Source: Flammeovirga sp. OC4
GTDB lineage: Bacteria > Bacteroidota > Bacteroidia > Cytophagales > Flammeovirgaceae
DNA: 64,000 nucleotides
Assembly (NCBI RefSeq): GCF_000812565.1
Contig: NZ_JTAM01000001.1
Location: forward strand, 186,001-250,000
Direction of reading: 5' to 3'
Each line of letters opens with the position of its first letter. The stretch's first letter is position 1. The position numbers were made by a program, and so were the translations under genes. Below, in pieces: positions 34,925 through 43,644 of this stretch. A model generated the notes under the pieces. That model did no database searches, was not told the origin of the DNA, and saw only the letters and a program-made list of their open reading frames with translations.

Positions 34925-35905
34925 CTACCATTCCATTTTGAATTGAGCATCTTCCATTCTATTTCCATTTTCCGTATCTACAATCGCGTAGTTGAATCCA
35001 TTTCTAATACTGTAACCTCCGTATTCACCATTTTTATTGATGGCCAAGAATCCAACTTGGAGGTTTTCCATACGCGTTTTGTGCGTATCCATAATTCTTT
35101 TTACTGCAATCTCACATGCTTCTACAGGTGATTTGCCCATTCTCATATGTTCCACTACCATGGCTGAACCTGCTGTTCTGATCACTGCTTCTCCTAAACC
35201 AGTTGCACAAGCGGCTCCAATTTCTCCATCAACAAAAAGTCCTGCACCAATCAAAGGTGAATCACCTACTCTTCCATGCATTTTATAAGCAGCACCTGAT
35301 GTTGTACAAGCACCTGCAATATGTCCCTTTGCATCAATGGCCAAAGCTCCAATAGTATCGTGGTTTTCAATATTAATCACTGGTTTGTATTCTGATTTTT
35401 TCAACCATTCTTCCCAGTCTTTTTTCGATCGCTCTGTTAATAGGTTTTCCTCTTTGAAACCTTCTTTCAATGCGAAAGTTTTCGCTCCTTCACCTACTAA
35501 CATTGCATGAGGTGTTTTTTCCATTACTAATCGTGCCACAGAAATTGGATGCATGATATTTTCAAGAGCAGCCACCGCACCACATTCATAGTCGTGGTTC
35601 ATGATACACGCATCTAATGTTACTTTTCCATCACGATCGGGCAATCCTCCATATCCAACACTTCTTTCCTTAGGGTCAGCTTCGGGTACTCTCACACCTG
35701 CCTCCACAGCATCCAATGCGGAGCCTCCTTCTTTTAAAATCTCCCAACCTGCTTCATTAGATCCAAAACCATGATTCCAAGTCGATATCATTAAAGGTTT
35801 AGATCCTTTTCTCTTTCCTGCAAATGAAAAAGCAGATAATGAAGGTGAAATCATTGCGGCTGAAGTTAATGCCGAAATTTTTAAAAAATCTCTTCTGCTA
35901 CCCAT
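34925..35905 (-). CDS. N4-(beta-N-acetylglucosaminyl)-L-asparaginase (glycosylasparaginase) with Tat-like signal
   Basis: This 326-residue Ntn hydrolase cleaves the amide bond between GlcNAc and asparagine. The N-terminus SRRDFLKISALTSAA is a twin-arginine export signal, also kept in periplasmic homologues from flavobacteria. The autocleavage site is NHDTIGALA with Thr184 as the new N-terminal nucleophile of the beta chain; downstream GRVGDSPLIGAG and TGLGEA are the substrate-pocket motifs. The HDTIG form separates it from isoaspartyl aminopeptidases. It is the first gene of the operon, followed by GH92, GH20 and two more GH92 genes, a context that strongly supports action on N-glycan stubs. 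Homologues need free amino and carboxyl groups on the Asn, so proteolysis must come first. Confidence 0.93.
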   Translation of the reverse strand: MGSRRDFLKISALTSAAMISPSLSAFSFAGKRKGSKPLMISTWNHGFGSNEAGWEILKEGGSALDAVEAGVRVPEADPKERSVGYGGLPDRDGKVTLDACIMNHDYECGAVAALENIMHPISVARLVMEKTPHAMLVGEGAKTFALKEGFKEENLLTERSKKDWEEWLKKSEYKPVINIENHDTIGALAIDAKGHIAGACTTSGAAYKMHGRVGDSPLIGAGLFVDGEIGAACATGLGEAVIRTAGSAMVVEHMRMGKSPVEACEIAVKRIMDTHKTRMENLQVGFLAINKNGEYGGYSIRNGFNYAIVDTENGNRMEDAQFKMEW

Positions 35906-35942
35906 AGTTTTTAAATAAAAATTGAGGATTTAGTAATTATTT

Positions 35943-35963
35943 AACGTGTTAAATATACACGTT
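35943..35963. promoter_or_regulatory. Inverted repeat upstream of the N-glycan operon
   Basis: AACGTGT (35943-35949) and ACACGTT (35957-35963) flank a 7-base AT spacer, about 40-60 bases upstream of the first operon gene. The geometry (arm centres 14 bases apart) suits a dimeric HTH protein, possibly the divergent regulator. Confidence 0.4.
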
Positions 35964-35981
35964 CAATTGAAATAAACGCAC

Positions 35982-36009
35982 AAACATGCATAAACATGCT
36001 TAAACAAAT
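35982..36009. repeat. Helically phased direct repeats AAACATGC
   Basis: AAACATGC occurs at 35982-35989 and 35992-35999, and a degenerate third copy AAACAAAT at 36002-36009. The 10-base period equals one helical turn, as seen in tandem activator sites. The location is upstream of the inverted repeat relative to the operon. Confidence 0.4.
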
Positions 36010-36306
36010 GATATTTATTAACAATAATCACGCAAAAAGAAAGATATTCAATACACTTCAAGTATCATTTGTACTTCAATAAGAGCATCACCGATGTGGC
36101 TATTGTTTTCTTGATCGATCATAAGGGATAATCATCACACACTTTTATTTTTGAGGTATTTTTAATGAAAACATAATAAAATACTTTCCTTATTGTATAA
36201 ATCAATCTTTTCCTAATGTATACACCTCAATTACAACAATTTGCAATTGCATCAAGTAATCTATACCTCTATAGCCCTTGCTAAAGTAAGTCCTATATTA
36301 TTTGAC

Positions 36307-36320
36307 TATTAACGTTAATA
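36307..36320. promoter_or_regulatory. 14-bp perfect palindrome upstream of the regulator gene
   Basis: TATTAACGTTAATA is fully self-complementary and lies 56 bases before the regulator start codon. It shares the AACGT core with the inverted repeat on the other side of the region, so it could mediate autoregulation. AT-rich palindromes also arise by chance. Confidence 0.3.
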
Positions 36321-36375
36321 AATGCATATTTAAGAAATATTAAACAATAATAACACTACTACATAAACTCTGAAC

Positions 36376-39294
36376 ATGCATCAGCTAACATTGCTTAAGA
36401 GTGGCTTTGCTATTCTTCTATGCACACTATTAACGACGCCTTCAGTATTATCGAACAATCTAACACCAGTTAAACTATCCGGATTTACTACCAAACAGGG
36501 GTTATCCCAGAACAATGTCAATGCAATTGTTTACGATAAAAATGGTTTTCTATGGATTGGGACTGATGATGGCCTCAATATTTTTGATGGTAATACGTTT
36601 AGATCATTCAATGCTTCTGACATCATTACTAATGGTTTAAATTTTAATACGATTCGATGCTTGGCTATTGATCCTAAAGAAAATTATTTATGGATAGGTA
36701 CCAATGGTGCCCTTGAAAGAATGAACCTGAAAAATAAGCAGGTCAAAAGAATTGTACTTGAAAATAGAGAAGAGGTCGAAGATGTTAAAGGAATTACATG
36801 GTCCATTGAAAATGAACAATGGGTCGGTGTTAATAACCTAGGCGTTTTTTACTCTAAGAATCAAGAAAAGTATTTTAAGATTCCAAATAGTAATGTATCC
36901 ATTAATGCTATTCTATCCTATCAAGGCTACATATTAGTAGGTCATGACCAAGGTATAACCATTTATAATTCAAAAACTCATGATGCTCTTAACGTTCCAG
37001 CTTTTAATGAACTCAATGGAAAATCCGTTTTCTCTTTAAAGGCAATTGACAATACGATCTACATTGGTACATCCGAGGGAGATTTATTCAGCGTTGATCA
37101 GCATTTTAAGATGAAAAAGCTTTATACTGGCACCAACAAAATAAAATCGATCACGGAAGATAATATCGGAAATATTTGGCTTGGTACAGAGGGAAATGGT
37201 ATTGTTCGTCTAAAAAAGGAAGAGAACTTTAAACCCTACACTTTACTTCATCACAAATGTACCAATAGAACGATTAATTTCCTGTACTATGGCGCCCACC
37301 ATAATATATGGATTGGTACTTTCGGAAACGGATTACAACTTTATAATGAAAATGATCCCTTCTTTACATTGAGCGAAGATAAAACGTATGGAAAAGGGCT
37401 ATCTCATAATAGTGTCACATCGTTTGAGCAATTAAATCAAAATGAAATCCTTATTGGCACTGATGGCGGAGGAGTGGATAAACTCAATATTAAAAATGGG
37501 AATATCCAAAATATAATCTCCAATCAATATGTTATTTCACTAAAAAAGGTAGAGGATAAGATTTTGGTGGGTACCTACCAAAGTGGGCTTCGCATATTAA
37601 ATGATAAAAATATACTATCTCCGTTAGATGCCATTGATCAATTCAATGATGATTTATCTACTGATAATGTCTGGGATATTGAAGAAGATTATTTTGGGAA
37701 TATTTGGCTAGCGACCACCAATGGTGTAGTAAAATTAAATCTTGACAAGAAAACTTTTATTCGCTTTAAAAATAATCCTTTGGATACTTCATCCATCTCT
37801 AATAATGACACACGAAAAATTTACAGGGACATTAAGGGAGATATTTGGATAGGTACTTTTAATGGTTTAAACAGATATGATAAAGAGACCAATACTTTCA
37901 AACAGATCCATTTTAAGAGTAGAAAGAATCAGAACATCAATATTAATAATGCCATCATCTCCATTGCGGAAGACGACAAACTAAATTTATGGATTGGTAC
38001 ATTCGGGAATGGGTTATGGAAGTTGGATCGTCAAACGGACTCTTTGTATGCCTCAAGCATCAATGCTCAATTGCCTAATAAAGTAATTTATGCTATTGAA
38101 AACGACTCACATGGTGCTTTGTGGTTATCAACTAATCAAGGTATAGCTTCTTATAATCCCAAAGATGAGAGCATAAAAATGTTTACGGAAGAAGATGGTC
38201 TTCAAGGAAAACAATTCAATGTGGGAGCATCATTGATGTTAAAAAACAACTTTTTGATCTTTGGTGGTACTGAAGGTTTAAATATCTTCAACCCCACAAA
38301 AACAATTTCATTCTTACAAAATATACCAAAGATTAAAGTCAATACCATCACTGTAGTTAGAAATCAATTGATGAACCAAGACATTGATATTTCTCAAGTA
38401 CGTCAGATTGTGCTTACTCCTGAACAGAGAACATTTTATCTTAATTACTTTGGTCTAGAATACAATTATCAACATAATATTGAGTACGAATACAGACTTC
38501 GAAATTTTGAGGAAAACTGGAATCAAACCTTATCTAACTCCTCTATGCTTTATTCTAACCTTCCTAGTGGTACTTATTTCTTTGAGATAAGATGTAGATA
38601 CAAAAATCAGGTTTGGGGCTCTACTTTAAGTTTTCCAGTTATTTTAGAAGCTTATTATTGGGAAACGCCTCTATTTAAGTTTATCATTTTAGTGCTTCTT
38701 CTAGTAGTTGGACTTACGATTTATTACATGTATATCAGAAACTTGAAGCATCAAAAATTAGCATTAAACAGGATTGTACAAGAACGAACGCAAGAACTCC
38801 TCAACAAAGAAATAGATATTATTGAAGTTGAAAACCAAAAAGCTCAACTGATTAAAGAGACATTAAAAATTCGGGAGAAAGAATTGACGACACATGTGTT
38901 ACGTTTAGCACATATGAATTCTTTGGTCTATCAAATTGACAGAAGCCTTGAGGAATTGCAGAAGTCTAATGATCCTATCTCCAAAAGTAAAATCAACAGT
39001 ATTCGACGTGAAATTAAACAAGCTGAAAATATTGAAAATGATTGGAAAACGTTGAATGGTCTGTTCTCAGAAGTACACCAAAATTTCGCACAAAAATTAA
39101 AGGAAAAACACCCCGATTTAACCGAGGGAAATCTTAGGCTTTGTAATCTCATAAAACTCAATATGTCAAGCAAGGATATCGCTGCTATTCTTGGAATATC
39201 ACTCAATAGTGTGAAAGTGGCTCGAAAAAGACTAAGGAAAAGACTTGAACTTAATATTGATGATAGCTTGGAGGAGTATTTAATGGCTATTTAA
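36376..39294 (+). CDS. SusR-like membrane-spanning regulator (propeller sensor, LuxR-type HTH)
   Basis: This 972-residue protein is a one-component regulator spanning the inner membrane. Order: signal/anchor (about 9-27), beta-propeller repeats with W-[IL]-[GS]-T motifs (about 35-650), a Y_Y_Y domain (about 690-760), a membrane helix (about 768-788), a coiled coil (about 790-870) and a C-terminal LuxR/GerE-like helix-turn-helix (about 905-965, MSSKDIAAILGISLNSVKVA). No histidine kinase or receiver is present, unlike the HTCS elsewhere in the window. The plan matches Bacteroides SusR, which senses oligosaccharide outside and activates glycan genes inside. It is divergent from the glycosidase operon, its likely target. 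The ligand is probably a mannose- or GlcNAc-containing glycan (inference). Confidence 0.88.
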   Translation: MHQLTLLKSGFAILLCTLLTTPSVLSNNLTPVKLSGFTTKQGLSQNNVNAIVYDKNGFLWIGTDDGLNIFDGNTFRSFNASDIITNGLNFNTIRCLAIDPKENYLWIGTNGALERMNLKNKQVKRIVLENREEVEDVKGITWSIENEQWVGVNNLGVFYSKNQEKYFKIPNSNVSINAILSYQGYILVGHDQGITIYNSKTHDALNVPAFNELNGKSVFSLKAIDNTIYIGTSEGDLFSVDQHFKMKKLYTGTNKIKSITEDNIGNIWLGTEGNGIVRLKKEENFKPYTLLHHKCTNRTINFLYYGAHHNIWIGTFGNGLQLYNENDPFFTLSEDKTYGKGLSHNSVTSFEQLNQNEILIGTDGGGVDKLNIKNGNIQNIISNQYVISLKKVEDKILVGTYQSGLRILNDKNILSPLDAIDQFNDDLSTDNVWDIEEDYFGNIWLATTNGVVKLNLDKKTFIRFKNNPLDTSSISNNDTRKIYRDIKGDIWIGTFNGLNRYDKETNTFKQIHFKSRKNQNININNAIISIAEDDKLNLWIGTFGNGLWKLDRQTDSLYASSINAQLPNKVIYAIENDSHGALWLSTNQGIASYNPKDESIKMFTEEDGLQGKQFNVGASLMLKNNFLIFGGTEGLNIFNPTKTISFLQNIPKIKVNTITVVRNQLMNQDIDISQVRQIVLTPEQRTFYLNYFGLEYNYQHNIEYEYRLRNFEENWNQTLSNSSMLYSNLPSGTYFFEIRCRYKNQVWGSTLSFPVILEAYYWETPLFKFIILVLLLVVGLTIYYMYIRNLKHQKLALNRIVQERTQELLNKEIDIIEVENQKAQLIKETLKIREKELTTHVLRLAHMNSLVYQIDRSLEELQKSNDPISKSKINSIRREIKQAENIENDWKTLNGLFSEVHQNFAQKLKEKHPDLTEGNLRLCNLIKLNMSSKDIAAILGISLNSVKVARKRLRKRLELNIDDSLEEYLMAI

Positions 39295-39461
39295 ACTGGT
39301 TTAAATTCTCATTTTTCAATCTCTTTTAAAGCGTTATTCTTTTTGTAAAAATCACATATTGAAAACTTAAGTTATAAAAATCTTAATTATATATACGGTG
39401 ATTTAATCTTCACAAGAGTGGCATATAAACTTTACAAAAGCATCTAAAAAATTAATACAAG

Positions 39462-39502
39462 AAAAAACCTCGAAGCGTAACATCTTTTACACTTCGAGGT
39501 TT
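39462..39502 (-). terminator. Rho-independent terminator after the M28 peptidase gene
   Basis: A 16-bp stem (39465-39480 with 39487-39502) contains one position that is mismatched on the plus strand and a G-U wobble on the minus strand. The minus-strand side ends in six T residues, so it is oriented for the peptidase transcript. Confidence 0.85.
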
Positions 39503-39522
39503 AAAATATTTCTTTTTTTAAT

Positions 39523-41100
39523 TTATTTCTGTTGTTCTGTCTTTTGATCTACAACTGGTGCATTGTCCCTATTGGCCAATTCCCAAGCGGTTGCAAAAAC
39601 TAATTTTGCTCTTTTAGCCATGGGACCAAAAGTGATTTTATCAACCGTATCCGTTGGTTGATGATAATCTTCGTGAGTACCGTTAAAATAGAAAATCACT
39701 GGAATACCGTGCTTCGCAAAGTTGTAATGATCAGATCTGTAATAATATCTATTGGGATCATCCTTCGCATTGTAAGTATAATCTAGATCTAGTTCAGGTA
39801 CATATTTTTTAGCTACTTTTTCGTGAATATCATGCAATTCTGATGATAACATATCTGCACCTATCACATAAACAAAATCAGGATTCTCACTATGTGCGGC
39901 ATCTCCTCTACCAATCATATCAATATTCAAGTTGGCAATAGTGTTATCAATAGGGAAAATTGGGTGACTCGAATAATATTCAGATCCTAATAAACCTTTT
40001 TCCTCACCTGTTACCGTCATAAACAATATCGACCTTCTTGGGCCATTCCCCTCTTCTTTTGCTTGAGTAAAAGCATTTACAATTTCCAATAACCCTGTCG
40101 TTCCAGAACCATCATCATCGGCACCGTTGTGAATTTCTCCATTGATGATACCTACGTGATCATAGTGCGATGTGACCACCAATACCTCATCTTTTAAGTC
40201 CGTACCTTCCATAAAACCTAAAACGTTTTCCGTCGGCATTTTTCGAGTCTCAAACTGAGCATTGATATTCAAATTAAAAATTTCTCCACTTGCTGCTGAT
40301 TTCCCCTTCGCTACAGCCTTCGCCACTTTCTTTTCAAACTTACTTTCACTAACCCCAATTAAATTAAAGAAGCTTGAGGGTTTCACTAAGACTAAACCAA
40401 AACCATTATCATTTTTTACTTCTGGCTTATCAAACATTAATCTTCCCTTAGAAATATAGCTACCATAGCGTTTTGCTTGAGTAGTGTATTTCTCATCAGA
40501 TTCAGCAATCACTATCGCAAATGCGGCACCTTTTTCAGCTGCTACTTTTGCTTTTAGTCTTAATCCACTTGTTCCTTTTTTAGATGTACCATAGTTTTTT
40601 GGTGTTTTTTCGAAAAAGACAACCCCTTTACCTTTCACGTCTACGTTGTCATAATCGTTAACCATACTATTTTCCTCACCATAACCGATGAATATCACTT
40701 CTAAATCCTCTTTAAAAGAGAAGTTACCGTATGGAAAAATATCTTCAATGAGTTGAAGTGTTACGCCTCCTTTTTGAATGGAGAAATTAGTATACTTTTG
40801 TTTATATAAATCGAATTGTTGAAAATAAGGGTTTGGAACATTTGGAACCGGTCCTTCTAAACCTTGATCCATAAAAAACTGAGCGATATAATCTGCTGCC
40901 ATTTTTTGTCCTCTCTCACCAGTCTCTCTTCCTTCAAACTCATCAGAAGCTAGAATCGTGAGATGAGATATCATCTCCTCTTCTGTGATGGTCGATTTGT
41001 ACTTGTTGACTTTTTCACTTTCTGATTCCAAAGTGATATCTTGAGCAAAAGCCGATGAAATAAGAATTGATAATAATGTCGATAAAAGTGTTTGTTTCAT
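39523..41100 (-). CDS. Secreted M28 family metallopeptidase with PA domain
   Basis: The 525-residue protein has a signal peptide (1-20, ending SSAFAQ) and the layout of a Bacteroidota M28 aminopeptidase: a protease-associated (PA) insert at about 115-285 and a di-zinc catalytic domain. Metal and catalytic residues are all visible: His312 and Asp314 in SHYDHVG, the bridging aspartate in NGADDDGSG (about 328-330), Glu366-Glu367 in TGEEKGLLGSEY, Asp394 in NIDMIGRGD and a C-terminal His in EDYHQPTD. Such enzymes release N-terminal amino acids from peptides in the periplasm or outside. It is a single gene with its own terminator. It sits beside the N-glycan locus and could supply trimmed glycopeptides, but that link is only positional. 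Confidence 0.93.
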   Translation of the reverse strand: MKQTLLSTLLSILISSAFAQDITLESESEKVNKYKSTITEEEMISHLTILASDEFEGRETGERGQKMAADYIAQFFMDQGLEGPVPNVPNPYFQQFDLYKQKYTNFSIQKGGVTLQLIEDIFPYGNFSFKEDLEVIFIGYGEENSMVNDYDNVDVKGKGVVFFEKTPKNYGTSKKGTSGLRLKAKVAAEKGAAFAIVIAESDEKYTTQAKRYGSYISKGRLMFDKPEVKNDNGFGLVLVKPSSFFNLIGVSESKFEKKVAKAVAKGKSAASGEIFNLNINAQFETRKMPTENVLGFMEGTDLKDEVLVVTSHYDHVGIINGEIHNGADDDGSGTTGLLEIVNAFTQAKEEGNGPRRSILFMTVTGEEKGLLGSEYYSSHPIFPIDNTIANLNIDMIGRGDAAHSENPDFVYVIGADMLSSELHDIHEKVAKKYVPELDLDYTYNAKDDPNRYYYRSDHYNFAKHGIPVIFYFNGTHEDYHQPTDTVDKITFGPMAKRAKLVFATAWELANRDNAPVVDQKTEQQK

Positions 41101-41193
41101 AAAACGATATTAATAATGAAGAAGGTAACCAGTAAATTAGGTAAGGAATATTTATTTGACTGGATACTTATTAATTGAATTGGTAATATGTAA

Positions 41194-41231
41194 GTACCTA
41201 ATAACATGAATTGTTATTAGGTACATTTTTT
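41194..41231 (+). terminator. Strong hairpin with T-tract on the strand opposite to the local genes
   Basis: GTACCTAATAAC (41194-41205) pairs perfectly with GTTATTAGGTAC (41213-41224), followed by a T-run on the plus strand only. Both neighbouring genes are on the minus strand, so it would end an antisense transcript, or act as a weak terminator for the Lrp-type gene without a T-tract. Confidence 0.6.
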
Positions 41232-41248
41232 TAATCTCTTTACAATGC

Positions 41249-41734
41249 CTAAGGCACTGGAATTGTGTGTGCGTCTTTTGGAGAAGATAGAACGATCATA
41301 GACTGTAAATCATCCACTTCTTTAATTTCACTAAGCTTGTTTAACAATACTCTTTGATATTCCTCAATATCAGTAGTAATTACTTTCAGTAAGTAATGGC
41401 TGTTACCCGTTACGTGATGGCATTCAATAACCTCTGGTATGTTATCAACTTGCTTTAAAAAAGAGGTATGATTTTCTTGGTTATGCTTCTCAATCTTCAC
41501 ATTTACAAAAGTAGTCACTCCTAAGCCTAAAGCTTTAGTATTTAATTTTGCGTGATAACTTTCAATAATCCCCGAGTTCTCTAATTTTTTTACCCTTTCC
41601 AAAGTAGGAGCTGGAGATAAGTCAATTTCTTTTGATAACTGAGCGTTTGTTATTTTAGCTTGTTTCTGGAGAATATCTAATATTCTCCTATCTGTTTGAT
41701 CAAGCCTTAAAACTGCTTTTTTAAACGTTGACAT
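41249..41734 (-). CDS. Lrp/AsnC family transcriptional regulator
   Basis: The 161-residue protein has an N-terminal winged helix-turn-helix (about 10-65, with RRILDILQKQAKITNAQLS and KEIDLSPAPTLERVKKLE) and a C-terminal RAM/ligand-binding domain (about 75-150, GNSHYLLKVITTDIEEY). Length and both domains are standard for Lrp/AsnC proteins, which form octamers and respond to amino acids. It is a single gene with a 354-base region upstream. Aspartate kinase lies within 2 kb, but regulation of that gene is not shown. Many family members repress themselves. Confidence 0.93.
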   Translation of the reverse strand: MSTFKKAVLRLDQTDRRILDILQKQAKITNAQLSKEIDLSPAPTLERVKKLENSGIIESYHAKLNTKALGLGVTTFVNVKIEKHNQENHTSFLKQVDNIPEVIECHHVTGNSHYLLKVITTDIEEYQRVLLNKLSEIKEVDDLQSMIVLSSPKDAHTIPVP

Positions 41735-42088
41735 TTATAATGTAATTATAATGATTAATATATGTGCTGTGATAATAAATATTTAACCGATAGGTATTAT
41801 TTAGTAACGTTAAATTTAAGTGCAATAAAACTCTAATAATGAAGACTATACCAAAACAACATTGATATGCTTTCAAAATCTGTATCACTTCAAAAAAACA
41901 TAAACTGTCTATAAAAAACTATTGATTAATTATTTATTCCGATAGTTTATAGAAATAAAAGATCTTTTTATTACTAAGATAGATTAATGCAATTTATTAG
42001 AATATTTTGTTAATTACGAATTTCACCAACTAAAATTCCGAAAAATTAAAAAACAATTCTATTCACAAAATAAGATATAGCTGTTCTA
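41735..42088. other. Intergenic region, 354 bases
   Basis: Very AT-rich with no coding frame. It presumably holds the promoter of the Lrp-type gene on the minus strand. A TAGTAACGTTAAATTT stretch near 41801-41818 is the only partly symmetrical element close to that gene, and AAACTAT/ATAGTTT arms flank a long spacer near 41918-41952. Nothing is strong enough to call. Confidence 0.4.
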
Positions 42089-43420
42089 CTAAGGGGTATG
42101 TTTGGATTTCTGATAATTTACATATTCAAGTATGCCATAAAAATAGCTATTAGCAACTTCAATTACTCTTTCGGAAATCTTGCCTGACTTTAAGTCATTA
42201 TCATTAAGTGCTTTAAGCTCATTAATATTATCTTGAAGAAGAGGTTCACCGTAGCACATCGGGCTGTTTAATAATCGGCAAAGTCTTAGATTTCTTGCAT
42301 AAATACCGTTTCCTAAAGGCATTGCTACATTTTTAAGATATCGGGGTTCATTAGTATTGTTAACAGCAGGGACTTTTAGATAATCCACAAATTGTTGCAT
42401 GATGAACTTACTTAAAAAATAGGAATCTTTTGTATTATCACTGATCAATATTCTGAGAAAATCATAACGATCTCTTTTGGTAGACAGTTCTTTTCGCATA
42501 AAGGAACCTGGAACAAACACCATACTGAAATTCCTTTGAGATGGTTTTTTCCATCCCACATTTAATTCATCAGCATTATAATGTAAAACAACAGTTACAT
42601 CAGGTTTAAAGTAATTGATTTTGTTGGCTCTTACTTCTAGATCATCCTGCAAATAATAGTCTCTGTATATCTTTGATTCAGGAGAATGATATAAAATATG
42701 AAGCAACTGTTTTTTGGTCAGTTTACGATGCTCTCTTAATTTATTAGGGAGGTGCTTACTTTTCCAGGATTGATAAGAGACATTTGATGCGCCTTTATTA
42801 CCAATTGATGTACGAGTAAGAAATACCTCTGCTCCATACTTTTCTAGACTATCTTTTAGTACGTAAGCAGTCGTTAGTGTCAGATCTCCTTCCCTAAGAT
42901 TTATCTTTTCACCACTTTCTAAAGTCATATCGATAAATCTCCCCTCTATTTTGGCCATTTTCATATCTGTAGCAATATGACCTGGATCAATAGCTACTCT
43001 GATTCCGGAAAGAGGTTTCATCACAGATGATGGTATGAAATTATGATTCAGCTTCAAAATTCTTATGGTCTGAATTAGATCGTCAGAAAATGGCTTTACG
43101 CCTTTATTCGCGTAGACATTGTATTGAAAAGAACGGTCTGTAAATTCAAAAACATCTTTTAAAGTAGATAACTCGCTCCAAGGTAGAAAAAACTCTGCTA
43201 CGCCTTTCTTATGGTGTAACGCAGATGCATATATAGTGATTCCTTTTTGATTGATGGTGAAATACTCATATAGGTGAGGGCTTTTCACAAGGTACTTTTC
43301 GGCTCTTCTTTTATAATAATAAGCTAGTTGCTGATTCATTTGTGCATAAACTCCCCCTCCTACTTCAAAACAAAGCAGAAACATAAAAAGAATGATTTGT
43401 AGGGATTGTCTGAGCATCAT
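42089..43420 (-). CDS. N-acetylmuramoyl-L-alanine amidase-like protein (Amidase_3 type)
   Basis: The 443-residue protein has a signal peptide (1-27, ending GGVYAQ). From about residue 140 it follows the Amidase_3 pattern: strand plus zinc ligand in VAIDPGHIATD (His148), a candidate second ligand Glu177 in LREGDLTLTTAYVLKDSL, then YGAEVFLTRTS, and later VTVVLHYNADE, the equivalent of the SIHAN zinc motif. The sequence departs from typical amidases: the usual DPGHGG is DPGHIA, and the domain has large insertions (about 205-260). It may cleave peptidoglycan stem peptides or a related amide. It is a lone gene on the minus strand. Confidence 0.72.
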   Translation of the reverse strand: MMLRQSLQIILFMFLLCFEVGGGVYAQMNQQLAYYYKRRAEKYLVKSPHLYEYFTINQKGITIYASALHHKKGVAEFFLPWSELSTLKDVFEFTDRSFQYNVYANKGVKPFSDDLIQTIRILKLNHNFIPSSVMKPLSGIRVAIDPGHIATDMKMAKIEGRFIDMTLESGEKINLREGDLTLTTAYVLKDSLEKYGAEVFLTRTSIGNKGASNVSYQSWKSKHLPNKLREHRKLTKKQLLHILYHSPESKIYRDYYLQDDLEVRANKINYFKPDVTVVLHYNADELNVGWKKPSQRNFSMVFVPGSFMRKELSTKRDRYDFLRILISDNTKDSYFLSKFIMQQFVDYLKVPAVNNTNEPRYLKNVAMPLGNGIYARNLRLCRLLNSPMCYGEPLLQDNINELKALNDNDLKSGKISERVIEVANSYFYGILEYVNYQKSKHTP

Positions 43421-43578
43421 ATTATTTAATTAGGGCCCCAAAGTTAAGTAGTTAATACTGTAGTATTTGTGAACAACGGGAAAAGATGGGTAAATCTTAC
43501 TAAAAAAGTACCTTTTTCAGGGTTTTTCATCAATAATTTACAAAAGAACAATAATAATGTCAAAATTTTGTCATGTAC

Positions 43579-43611
43579 AAAAAAAACTCCAACAACTAAA
43601 TTGCTGGAGTT
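43579..43611 (-). terminator. Rho-independent terminator after the aspartate kinase gene
   Basis: AACTCCAACAA (43585-43595) pairs with TTGCTGGAGTT (43601-43611); the single odd position is a G-U wobble on the minus strand. Eight T residues follow on that strand. Confidence 0.85.
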
Positions 43612-43644
43612 CGTGAAATCTATTTATCTATTTTGGAGTGGTAA

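Larger units (their letters stand above)
35906..36375. other. 470-base divergent control region of the N-glycan locus
   Basis: No coding region was found. It separates the minus-strand glycosidase operon from the plus-strand regulator and must hold both promoters. Visible structure: an inverted repeat (35943-35963), three 10-base-spaced AAAC-type repeats (35982-36009) and a 14-bp palindrome (36307-36320), described separately. Confidence 0.6.

Noticed and set aside
41735-42088. Weak AAACTAT/ATAGTTT inverted arms
   Set aside because: Arms are short and the spacer long; expected by chance in this AT-rich sequence.
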